A DNA stretch of 5,368 nucleotides, from contig CACYHJ010000395.1 of assembly GCA_902774165.1 (NCBI GenBank), positions 1 through 5,368 on the forward strand. The letters are read 5' to 3'. Shown in pieces: positions 1 through 5,368 of the stretch. Below the pieces are notes generated by a model. The model did not search any database, was not told where the DNA came from, and saw only the letters and a program-made list of their open reading frames with translations. Origin of the DNA: Oscillospiraceae bacterium. Its GTDB lineage: Bacteria; Bacillota; Clostridia; Oscillospirales; Acutalibacteraceae. The position numbers and the translations under genes are program-made. Every line of letters begins with the position of its first letter. Position 1 is the stretch's first letter.

Positions 1-779
1 CCGGTGAGATTGATCGCAAGCCCGGCGTAAAGCGAGCCGAAATACAGCGTTTCTCTCCCGGCGTCGTCGGGAAGCTCCGCCGAGGCGCAGAGCTTCTGCA
101 GCTCCGGCAGGAGCATCGACAGCGCCTTTTCGGCATAGAGCAGCGAAAGGGAATTCGCCCGGACGGAGAGATAACTCTCCGCCGCGTGGGCAAAGGCGTC
201 CAGCGCGCAGCTCACGGTGACGCCCCGGGGCGCGGACCGGGTATATTTCGGGTCGCAGACCGCGATCGCGCCGTAGCAGAGCGGCCCGGAGATGCTTTTT
301 TTGCGCCCGGTGACCGAATGGGTCAGCACCGAAACGCCGGTGACCTCGCTGCCGGTGCCGGCGGTGGTGCCGATCAGCACGTACGGCAGAGGCTTCTTCA
401 GCGTCGGCAGGGCGGGATAGATCCCGTCCGCGTCCGTCTCCGGATTGGCGGCGTACAGCGCGGCGGCCTTGACCGCGTCCAGCGGAGAGCCGCCCCCGAT
501 GCCGATCAGAAAATCCGCGCCGCAGCCGATCGCCGCGTGACCCGCGGCAAAGCAATCGGTCGTCAGCGGATTCTGCCCGATCCCGGCAAACACTTCATAG
601 CCGATTCCCAGAGACCCCAGCAGCGCGGCGCAGTCGTCCAGCGCGCCGCTTTTCATCGCCGCCGAGCCGCCGGTGACGATCAGACACTGCCTGCCCAGCG
701 CCGCGATCGCGTCCGCGGCGTCCTTCAGGGCGCCGTCGCCGGAAAAAATTTTTACGGGCATATAACCGTTGATTTTCAT
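1..779 (-). CDS. Iron-containing alcohol dehydrogenase, partial (C-terminus beyond left edge)
   Basis: This is a group III (Fe-ADH/FucO-type) NAD(P)-dependent alcohol dehydrogenase, a cytoplasmic enzyme that interconverts alcohols and aldehydes or ketones using a divalent metal. The open frame runs on the minus strand from ATG at 779-777 to base 1 without a stop, giving 259 residues. The nucleotide-binding motif GIGGGSPLDAVK is at residues 93-104, GTTAGTGSEVT at 137-147, and the metal-ligand segment DAFAH at 194-198 supplies the expected Asp194 and His198. The two later His ligands would lie in the missing C-terminal third, since the family is usually 380-400 residues. The start is supported by AGGTGG at 789-784, four bases upstream. 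It is transcribed away from the pseudouridine synthase gene, with an inverted-repeat element in its upstream region. The substrate cannot be read from this part. The family call is firm. Confidence 0.93.
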   Translation of the reverse strand, partial: MKINGYMPVKIFSGDGALKDAADAIAALGRQCLIVTGGSAAMKSGALDDCAALLGSLGIGYEVFAGIGQNPLTTDCFAAGHAAIGCGADFLIGIGGGSPLDAVKAAALYAANPETDADGIYPALPTLKKPLPYVLIGTTAGTGSEVTGVSVLTHSVTGRKKSISGPLCYGAIAVCDPKYTRSAPRGVTVSCALDAFAHAAESYLSVRANSLSLLYAEKALSMLLPELQKLCASAELPDDAGRETLYFGSLYAGLAINLT

Positions 780-783
780 AGAT

Positions 784-789
784 CCACCT
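784..789 (-). promoter_or_regulatory. Ribosome binding site of the alcohol dehydrogenase gene
   Basis: On the minus strand AGGTGG precedes the ATG at 779 by four bases. It fixes the start of the alcohol dehydrogenase. The spacing is slightly short but workable. Confidence 0.6.
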
Positions 790-801
790 GTTAAAATAAA
801 A

Positions 802-820
802 TTAAGGCAACACCGCACAA
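802..820. repeat. Left terminal inverted repeat of the 138-bp element
   Basis: This 19-base arm is complementary to 921-939 with one mismatch, at base 806 (G here, A in the reverse complement of the other arm). Read on the minus strand it is followed by a T-rich stretch toward the alcohol dehydrogenase start, so a minus-strand transcript crossing it would carry a stem followed by U-rich RNA. Confidence 0.85.
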
Positions 821-920
821 TTCGGGCGTGCGGATTGCGCAGTAGATTTTTTCGTCAGATTGTACAGAGTCTCCGCAGGCAACCTGACGGTTGTCAATCA
901 AGCAAGACGCGCATTCGTAT

Positions 921-939
921 TTGTGCGGTGTTGCTTTAA
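921..939. repeat. Right terminal inverted repeat of the 138-bp element
   Basis: This is the complementary partner of 802-820. Its outer edge lies 81 bases upstream of the pseudouridine synthase ATG, so the element occupies much of the space where that gene's promoter is expected. Confidence 0.85.
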
Positions 940-1019
940 GCATATTCGGGTACATTTTAGTTCATTATACATGATTGCTTTCAAAACTTCAACACCGCAG
1001 AAGGGAATTTCATAAAAAA

Positions 1020-1649
1020 ATGGAGAAAAAAGAATGTGAGATTTTATATCTTTCGCCGGAGCTTGCCGTCGTCGACAAGCCCTTCGGGCTTTCCTCCGGC
1101 GAGGACGGTCTGATCCCGCTGCTGCGCTCGACGCTGCGCGGCCGCGGTCAGCAGGAGGAAATCTACCCGGTGCACCGGCTTGACAGGGAAACCGGCGGGC
1201 TGATGGTATTCGCCCGGACCCCGGAGGCGGCGGCGGATCTGAGCGCGCAGATCCGGGAGGGCGGTTTCGAGAAGGTTTACGAGGCCCAGCTCAGCGGCGT
1301 GCCGGAGCAGCCGGAGGGGACGCTGCGGGACCTGCTGTTCCACGACCGGCAGCGCAACAAAACCTATATCGCGGACAGGAAGCGAAAGGGCGTGAAAGAG
1401 GCGGAGCTGTATTATGAGACCGTAAAAACCACGGCGCAGGGCTGCATCGTCCGCGTCCGGCTCAAAACCGGCAGGACCCATCAGATCCGCGTGCAGTTCG
1501 CCTCCCGCGCTCTTCCGCTGGTGGGAGACCGGAAATACGGCGGGCCGAAGGCGGATCATCTCCATCTGACCGCCGTGCGTCTGAGCTTCAACGCAAAAAA
1601 CGGGGAACGGCTCATTTTTACCCGCCGGGCTGGTTTTTATGAAGATTAA
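1020..1649 (+). CDS. RluA-family RNA pseudouridine synthase
   Basis: This 209-residue cytoplasmic enzyme should convert specific uridines in rRNA or tRNA to pseudouridine. The RluA signature HRLDRETGG is at residues 52-60, with catalytic Asp55. Other family blocks are FEKVYEAQLSG at 83-93 (active-site Tyr87), GRTHQIRVQF at 151-160 and LVGDRKYGG at 167-175. The catalytic domain starts almost at the N-terminus (ILYLSPELAVVDKPFGL, residues 8-24), so there is no S4 RNA-binding domain, unlike RluC and RluD; this resembles short RluA/TruC-like members. I chose ATG 1020 because it begins just ahead of the conserved domain. AGAAGGG at 999-1005 lies 14 bases upstream, which is long. The frame stays open upstream to a TTG at 975, which would add 15 residues without similarity to the family. 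The target uridine cannot be assigned. No clear intrinsic terminator follows the stop. Confidence 0.93.
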   Translation: MEKKECEILYLSPELAVVDKPFGLSSGEDGLIPLLRSTLRGRGQQEEIYPVHRLDRETGGLMVFARTPEAAADLSAQIREGGFEKVYEAQLSGVPEQPEGTLRDLLFHDRQRNKTYIADRKRKGVKEAELYYETVKTTAQGCIVRVRLKTGRTHQIRVQFASRALPLVGDRKYGGPKADHLHLTAVRLSFNAKNGERLIFTRRAGFYED

Positions 1650-1695
1650 AAATACAAAAAAACCGCATAATATATCCTTTTCGACAGAATATTGA

Positions 1696-1724
1696 TTGAC
1701 AAGGCGTTTATTTTGGTATATTAT
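1696..1724 (+). promoter_or_regulatory. Sigma-A-type promoter for the downstream three-gene unit
   Basis: A perfect -35 box TTGACA (1696-1701) is separated by exactly 17 bases from TATTAT (1719-1724), which matches the -10 consensus TATAAT at five of six positions. It lies in the AT-rich gap after the pseudouridine synthase gene. Transcription should begin near 1731, leaving a leader of about 95 bases before ATG 1827. Confidence 0.85.
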
Positions 1725-1762
1725 TATGAAAAGGTTGATCATTCATCCGTAAGATTCATCGC

Positions 1763-1791
1763 AGAAGCGCCGCGGGGTTCCCGGCGCTTCT
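1763..1791 (+). promoter_or_regulatory. Leader RNA hairpin, possibly part of a pseudoknot or attenuator
   Basis: AGAAGCGCCG (1763-1772) and CGGCGCTTCT (1782-1791) form a perfect 10-bp stem with a 9-base loop in the 5' leader of the zinc-ribbon gene. The loop bases CGGGGTT (1773-1779) are also complementary, with one G-U pair, to AATCCCG (1801-1807), which is followed directly by TTTTT (1808-1812) and then by the ribosome binding site. The leader could thus form an H-type pseudoknot next to the ribosome binding site, or switch to a weak terminator-like hairpin. The 10-bp stem is certain as sequence; its function is inferred. I do not recognise a known riboswitch class. Confidence 0.55.
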
Positions 1792-1800
1792 TGCGGCGAA

Positions 1801-1812
1801 AATCCCGTTTTT
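1801..1812 (+). terminator. Possible weak attenuator: 3' arm plus U-tract in the leader
   Basis: AATCCCG pairs with 1773-1779 over seven base pairs and is followed immediately by five T residues. The loop would be 21 bases and the stem excludes a simple co-fold with the strong 1763-1791 hairpin except as a pseudoknot. It is weaker than a typical intrinsic terminator, so I report it as a possibility only. Confidence 0.25.
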
Positions 1813-1826
1813 AAGGATGTGACTTG

Positions 1827-2714
1827 ATGGCTCATTGTCCGAACTGTAAAAAAAGGCTGAACGTCTGGAACGTCAGCCAGATCTGCCCCCACTGCGGCGT
1901 GAATATGCGTTTCTTCGACTACGATAAACGGTTTTATCACGACGCGAAGGAATCCGAGCTCTCCATGGCGCGGGTGCACGTATTCGTCCGAACGCTGAAG
2001 GCCTCGTTCATCGGCGTGAAGATTTCGATCGTGCGCCTTGTTCTTGTTTTTCTGCCGATCGCGGCGCTGCTGCTGCCGGCGGCGAAGGGAAGCGTCGATT
2101 TTCCGTTTTTCCACGCGGATATCGACCTGAGCGCCCTCGGGCTTGCCGGCGCGTTTACGGGCGGGGCGATGAATTATCTGATGCCGACGATGAACGCGGC
2201 GGTGAACGGCGCGGCGGTTACCGCGTTCGTGTTCGCGGCTGTCGGGCTTGCCGTCGCGCTGCTGTGCGCCGTGCTGCAGCTTTTCACCACGGTTCTGAGT
2301 TTTCTCAACATCAAACGCGCTGCGGCTGTGAACTGCGTTTTCTCCGCTCTTGCCCTGGCGGGAATCGTCGTTTCGGTGATCTTCGCGTCAAAAGCGGGCA
2401 AGGCCGCCGGTTTTGAGGGCTGCATGATCTCCTGCTCCCTCTCCTTCGGCTGGGCTGTTCAGCTTGCCGCCTTCGCCGCGTTTTTCGTGATCAATTTCCT
2501 GATCGCCAGAAACGGCATCCCCATTGTGCTTGACGAGGGTATGGCGGAGCGCGTGGAGATCGCAAAGAAGGTCCGCCGGGGCGAATTGAAGCTCGACGAG
2601 CTTCCCCAGCCCATCGTGGAGACCGAGGCGACCCGCAAGATCGAGGAAGAAATCGAAAAGGCGAAGGCCGAGTATCGCGAAAAACTCCACAAAAAGGAGG
2701 ATTCGGCCCAATGA
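1827..2714 (+). CDS. Zinc-ribbon membrane protein with four predicted helices, unknown function
   Basis: I do not recognise a named family. The 295-residue product begins with a short cytoplasmic-type zinc ribbon: Cys4-Pro-Asn-Cys7 and Cys20-Pro-His-Cys23, two CXXC knuckles 12 residues apart. Hydrophobic segments at about 66-85, 127-158, 168-187 and 207-227 suggest four membrane helices. The tail from about 237 to 291 is highly charged and rich in Glu, Lys and Arg (for example ATRKIEEEIEKAKAEYREKL at 268-287), likely helical or coiled-coil and probably cytoplasmic. ATG 1827 is chosen over the in-frame TTG at 1824 because AAGGA at 1813-1817 is nine bases upstream. Promoter and leader precede it directly. 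Its TGA overlaps the next ATG (ATGA at 2711-2714), so translation of the two is probably coupled and the proteins may act together. The gene call is firm; the function is unknown. Confidence 0.88.
   Translation: MAHCPNCKKRLNVWNVSQICPHCGVNMRFFDYDKRFYHDAKESELSMARVHVFVRTLKASFIGVKISIVRLVLVFLPIAALLLPAAKGSVDFPFFHADIDLSALGLAGAFTGGAMNYLMPTMNAAVNGAAVTAFVFAAVGLAVALLCAVLQLFTTVLSFLNIKRAAAVNCVFSALALAGIVVSVIFASKAGKAAGFEGCMISCSLSFGWAVQLAAFAAFFVINFLIARNGIPIVLDEGMAERVEIAKKVRRGELKLDELPQPIVETEATRKIEEEIEKAKAEYREKLHKKEDSAQ
2694..2700 (+). promoter_or_regulatory. Ribosome binding site of the Ig-like membrane protein gene
   Basis: AAGGAGG lies inside the end of the upstream gene, ten bases before ATG 2711. With the ATGA overlap it supports independent plus coupled initiation, and it settles the start of the second gene. 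Confidence 0.75.
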
Positions 2715-3724
2715 AAAAGTTTGACTATAAAAAGCATCTTTACAAAACCGTTATCATCATCCTTGTAGTGTTCTTCGTCGGCGGCGTCGTGATCGGCGGC
2801 GCAAGCATCCTGCATATGGACGGCGCTTATCCTCCCTATGAGGCGGACGCGTCGCTGTTTGACCCGCCGGAGACGGCGGACGACGCGGTCAGGGCGCTGA
2901 ACGAGGCGCTCGCGAAGACGGTAAAGGAAATGCCGAAAACCGAGGCGCGGGACGACTGCTCGATTGACGGCGGCGTCGTGTTTTCCTCCGGGGAGGAACT
3001 GCTCGGCGTGATCGCCGACGCCGCCGAGGATGCGGTCGAAGACGCTTATGACGACGCGTATGAAGCGACATCAAGCGATTTCGGGGAGCCGACGGAACAA
3101 AAGCTTGCGGCACTTTCCGTCTCCCCCGCCGACGTCGAGAAGGTCGAGTGCAAATATCTTTCCTACGTATGCGCCAACTGCGGCGCAAGCTTCGGCGAGC
3201 ACAGCGACAAGTGCGAACAATGCGAGCTGACCGGCACGCTGGAAGCGCGCATGAACAATGAATATGAAATAACCCTCCGGCTGAAGGAGGACAGCGCGTC
3301 ATTCCTCGAAAATTTCACACTGCGCACGGCGGAGGAAATCCAAGCTCTTTTGGCAGACAATTCCGACGGATGGTATACCGCGGCGGGCACACAGATCCGC
3401 TATACCGAGCCCGCGATACTCTTCCTGGTCAACCGTCTTGACGGACAGTTGAAACGTCTGGATTTCCGCGCAAGGGCAGAACTCACATCCGACATCACCT
3501 TCAACGCGCCTTATGAGCAATACGGCAAAACAAACGCAGCTGTCACGATCAACGACGACGTGCGCTACGACTTCACCTGGCCGTATCTCTCCCTGCCGGA
3601 TCAGGAGCCGCTGCGCCCGGGAAAGACCTATACGATTGAGCCGAGAAAGAACGAAGCGATCCAGTTCAGGCGGATCCCGGACGACCTGAAAGCATTATCA
3701 CCGTTGACGAAGACGGCTATATAA
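2711..3724 (+). CDS. Single-pass membrane protein with extracytoplasmic zinc-ribbon-like motif; frameshifted before its C-terminus
   Basis: I do not recognise a named family. As read, the frame gives 337 residues. A short basic N-terminus (MKKFDYKKHLYK) is followed by one hydrophobic helix at about 13-34, which predicts an N-in anchor with the rest outside the membrane. Residues 102-119 are acidic and Ala-rich. A Cys cluster follows: Cys154-X2-Cys157 and Cys168-X2-Cys171, spaced like a zinc ribbon. Residues 183-300 look beta-rich. The last eleven residues (ALSPLTKTAI and stop at 3722-3724) look out of frame: the alternative frame from 3691 continues smoothly into Ig-like sequence. With one extra A in the AAA at 3689-3691 the product would read on to 4069-4071 as a 453-residue protein. 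The upstream gene overlaps it by four bases. It may be a real mutant, a sequencing error or a decayed gene. Confidence 0.82.
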   Translation: MKKFDYKKHLYKTVIIILVVFFVGGVVIGGASILHMDGAYPPYEADASLFDPPETADDAVRALNEALAKTVKEMPKTEARDDCSIDGGVVFSSGEELLGVIADAAEDAVEDAYDDAYEATSSDFGEPTEQKLAALSVSPADVEKVECKYLSYVCANCGASFGEHSDKCEQCELTGTLEARMNNEYEITLRLKEDSASFLENFTLRTAEEIQALLADNSDGWYTAAGTQIRYTEPAILFLVNRLDGQLKRLDFRARAELTSDITFNAPYEQYGKTNAAVTINDDVRYDFTWPYLSLPDQEPLRPGKTYTIEPRKNEAIQFRRIPDDLKALSPLTKTAI

Positions 3725-4071
3725 AATCCGGCAAAAAACTCGGCGAGGTCACGCTGACAGGTTCCTTTGAATTCAACGGAAAAACCTATTCCGACAGCAT
3801 GACCGTGCGGGTCAGAGTCCCGGTGGAACGGCTGAACCTGAATAAATACTCCCTGAACCTTGCTTCGGGCGAAACCTTCACACTGAGCACCTCGACCACG
3901 CCGAAGAACGCGACGCTGCAGACCGTCGCATGGTACACCGAGGATGAAAGCGTCGCCGCGGTCGACGACAACGGCGTCGTCACCGCCGTCGGCGCCGGAG
4001 AGACCGTAATCTACGCCCTCTCGGACGACGGGTTTTATAAGGCCTCCTGCAAGGTCAGCGTAAAAGATTAA
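3691..4071 (+). CDS. Frame-shifted C-terminal part of the same gene: Ig-like (Big_2) domains
   Basis: This open frame carries the natural continuation of the 2711 gene in the -1 frame. It reads SIITVDEDGYIKSGKKLGEV and onward, the second half of one Ig-like beta-sandwich. From about 3820 to 4068 follows a nearly complete Big_2 (bacterial Ig-like group 2) domain, recognised by the ordered pattern LNLNKYSLNLASGETFTL, then VAWYTEDESVAAVDDNGVVT, then AVGAGETVIYA. Big_2 domains are found in bacterial surface proteins, where they act as spacers or adhesive modules outside the cell; that location fits the N-terminal anchor of the first part. The only in-frame ATG near the start is at 3799, with no convincing ribosome binding site and in the middle of a fold, so this is unlikely to be a separate gene. 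The stop at 4069-4071 is 23 bases before the symporter start. Confidence 0.75.
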   Translation, partial: SIITVDEDGYIKSGKKLGEVTLTGSFEFNGKTYSDSMTVRVRVPVERLNLNKYSLNLASGETFTLSTSTTPKNATLQTVAWYTEDESVAAVDDNGVVTAVGAGETVIYALSDDGFYKASCKVSVKD

Positions 4072-4081
4072 GCGAGAAATG

Positions 4082-4087
4082 AGGTGG
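4082..4087 (+). promoter_or_regulatory. Ribosome binding site of the symporter gene
   Basis: AGGTGG lies seven bases upstream of ATG 4095. It is the same variant core as that of the alcohol dehydrogenase gene and it fixes the symporter start. Confidence 0.75.
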
Positions 4088-4094
4088 TGAAAAA

Positions 4095-5368
4095 ATGAGC
4101 GACAACAAATCAAGAAAAGATAAAGTTGTAAAAGTATTGTTCGAGGCGGAAGACAACTCCGCGGCGAACATACAGAAAGAACAATTGGGCAAATACAGCG
4201 AGATCGCGATCAAGATGTTCCACACCCGCGTTCTCACCATGCGGGAAATGCTCTTCCCCGCCTTCGGCGAGCTGGCCGCGAAATTCACAATGGCGCTCGA
4301 GGGCTACCGCGTAATGTATTACACGGACGTGCTGCACATCAATTACACTTACGTTATTCTGATCACGACGCTGATCAGCATCTATGATGTGCTCAACAAC
4401 CCCCTGATGGGTATGGCCTACGACAAGACCCGTACCCGCTGGGGCAAGGCGCGGCCTTACGTCGTATTCGGCGCGATCCCCTATTTCACCTGCGTGGCGA
4501 TTCTATATTCCGGCGCGATGGTTATCGGAAACACGTCGCCGAACGACCCGAAAAAAATTCTGTTCCTGTTCATCATGCTGTTCATGAAGGAAACCTTTGA
4601 GACGATCTATAAGATCCCCCGGGACAACATGACCACGCTGATGACCCCGAACCCCGAGGACAGAATCATGGTGGGTCTGCTCAACTCCTACATCGGCGAT
4701 CTCGGCGCCGGCGTCGTGTATCTCATCATCCCGCCCCTGATGGAGCTGAACAACAAGGGCTATATCAACCTGCCGCTTTCCCACGTGTTCATGATCGTGT
4801 CGCTGATGACCTCGGTGATCGGCGCCGGCGGAAACATCGCCATGGCCTTCGGCTGCCGCGAGCGCATCCTGCTGCAGCAGAAACCGGCCCCCATCACCAA
4901 GACGATGTTCTACATCTTCAAGAACAAATACGCCATGCGCAACTTCCTCGCGGCCTTCGCCGTGAGCTGGTGGCGGGACGGCAACTACAACTGGGACGTC
5001 GTCACCCAGCAGGAGATTTTCGGCGGATCAATCCCCTCCTTCATAGCGGAGCTGCCGAAAAACATCCTGAACACCGTCAGCGTCACGTTCATTCCCAAAT
5101 TCAAAAAGATTTTCAAGAACAACAACAAGGTCGCGGTGATTGTGCTGCGGTTCTGGGACCTGATCACCCTCGTGCTGGAATGCATATTCATCCTACCCAT
5201 CATGAGCAAGGAAAAACGATGGGCGATCGTGGGCATCTTCGCCACGTTCTACGGCATCAACGCCCTGAACAACGGGCCCGCGAACGTCTTTGAGGCGGAG
5301 CTGGGCAGAGAGATCAACGACTACACCGAATACGTCACCGGCGAACGCCCCGACGGCACCTTCGGCAT
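4095..5368 (+). CDS. GPH-family (MelB/LacS-like) sugar:cation symporter, partial (C-terminus beyond right edge)
   Basis: This is a major-facilitator membrane transporter of the glycoside-pentoside-hexuronide:cation symporter family, which imports glycosides or sugars with H+, Na+ or Li+. The 424 visible residues have no stop. The family signature is clear: YTDVL at 76-80, then DVLNNPLMGMAYDKTRTRWGK at 98-118 with RPYVVFGAIP after it, and EINDYTEYVTGERPDG at 406-421, which matches the conserved loop between helices 10 and 11. Multiple hydrophobic helices lie between. About 50 hydrophilic, Lys-rich residues precede the first membrane segment, longer than in MelB. The position of MelB Asp59 is Asn102 here, while the position of Asp55 is kept (Asp98). 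The gene starts 23 bases after the Ig-like gene with no terminator between, so it is probably co-transcribed. Substrate is unknown; hydrolases might lie beyond the window. Confidence 0.92.
   Translation, partial: MSDNKSRKDKVVKVLFEAEDNSAANIQKEQLGKYSEIAIKMFHTRVLTMREMLFPAFGELAAKFTMALEGYRVMYYTDVLHINYTYVILITTLISIYDVLNNPLMGMAYDKTRTRWGKARPYVVFGAIPYFTCVAILYSGAMVIGNTSPNDPKKILFLFIMLFMKETFETIYKIPRDNMTTLMTPNPEDRIMVGLLNSYIGDLGAGVVYLIIPPLMELNNKGYINLPLSHVFMIVSLMTSVIGAGGNIAMAFGCRERILLQQKPAPITKTMFYIFKNKYAMRNFLAAFAVSWWRDGNYNWDVVTQQEIFGGSIPSFIAELPKNILNTVSVTFIPKFKKIFKNNNKVAVIVLRFWDLITLVLECIFILPIMSKEKRWAIVGIFATFYGINALNNGPANVFEAELGREINDYTEYVTGERPDGTFG

Larger units (their letters stand above)
802..939. mobile_element. 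MITE-like element with 19-bp terminal inverted repeats
   Basis: The ends are inverted copies: 802-820 (TTAAGGCAACACCGCACAA) and 921-939 (TTGTGCGGTGTTGCTTTAA) match at 18 of 19 positions. Inside them the arms keep partial complementarity (about 11 of 18 over the next bases, several of the differences being G-U compatible). The tip carries a second stem, CGTCAGATTG at 853-862 with CAACCTGACG at 880-889 (9 of 10), around a 17-base loop. The whole 138 bp can therefore fold into one long hairpin. It contains no ORF of note. Each end carries TTAA or TA, which could be the duplicated target, as left by IS630/Tc1-like (TA) elements. A short, non-coding, palindromic element with inverted ends is what a MITE looks like. 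The inverted repeat is directly visible; mobility is inferred, and a bidirectional regulatory hairpin is the alternative. Confidence 0.6.

Noticed and set aside
186..794. A 202-codon plus-strand open frame
   Set aside because: It lies wholly antisense to the alcohol dehydrogenase, whose motifs are intact, and its Arg/Gly/Ala-rich translation is typical of a shadow frame in GC-rich DNA.
940..975. A promoter for the pseudouridine synthase gene around TTATAC (965-970)
   Set aside because: A -10-like hexamer is present, but no acceptable -35 box lies 16-18 bases upstream, so I do not list it.
1044..1742. A 232-codon minus-strand open frame
   Set aside because: It is antisense to the pseudouridine synthase gene and shows no recognisable domain; the plus strand carries the catalytic motifs.
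1726..1752. A possible eight-codon leader peptide (ATG to TAA)
   Set aside because: Its ATG starts two bases after the -10 box, upstream of the expected transcription start, so that promoter could not express it, and it has no ribosome binding site.
3684..3698. Programmed -1 ribosomal frameshifting
   Set aside because: The site CTG AAA GCA is not a slippery heptamer, and no strong stimulatory stem is evident immediately downstream; a one-base deletion is simpler.
3628..4113. A 161-codon minus-strand open frame spanning the frameshift region
   Set aside because: The plus strand has a recognisable Big_2 domain here, and the minus-strand protein has no motif or good ribosome binding site, so it does not explain the frameshift.

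Overview
The window looks like chromosomal DNA from a GC-rich member of the Clostridia (an Oscillospiraceae/Ruminococcaceae-type gut Firmicute). This is inferred from the strong G/C preference at third codon positions, AG-rich Shine-Dalgarno sites (AGGTGG, AAGGAGG), a sigma-A-type promoter, and the gene families present. It could be a metagenome-derived contig. No rRNA, tRNA, CRISPR array or transposase gene was seen.

Layout. (1) 1-779, minus strand: the N-terminal 259 residues of an iron-containing alcohol dehydrogenase, running off the left edge. (2) 802-939: a 138-bp element with 19-bp terminal inverted repeats that can fold into one long imperfect hairpin. It resembles a non-autonomous mobile element (MITE) and sits between two divergent genes. 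(3) 1020-1649, plus strand: an RluA-family RNA pseudouridine synthase. (4) 1650-1826: an AT-rich gap with a near-consensus promoter (TTGACA-17-TATTAT) and a roughly 95-nt leader that can form a strong hairpin, and possibly a pseudoknot or weak terminator, just before the next ribosome binding site. (5) 1827-4071: two tightly coupled genes of unknown function. The first is a zinc-ribbon protein with four membrane helices. The second is a single-pass membrane protein with its own zinc-ribbon-like Cys cluster and C-terminal Ig-like (Big_2) domains. The second gene is broken by an apparent one-base frameshift near 3689-3692. (6) 4095-5368: a GPH-family (MelB/LacS-like) sugar:cation symporter, running off the right edge.

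The promoter at 1696-1724, the 4-bp overlap between the two unknown genes and the 23-bp gap before the symporter suggest one transcription unit: zinc-ribbon membrane protein, Ig-like surface protein, symporter. The likeliest theme is a cell-envelope module encoded beside a glycoside transporter, but the sequence does not reveal what the first two proteins do. The most useful points for follow-up are the frameshift, the paired zinc-ribbon membrane proteins, the structured leader, and an Asn in the symporter where MelB has an essential cation-binding Asp.
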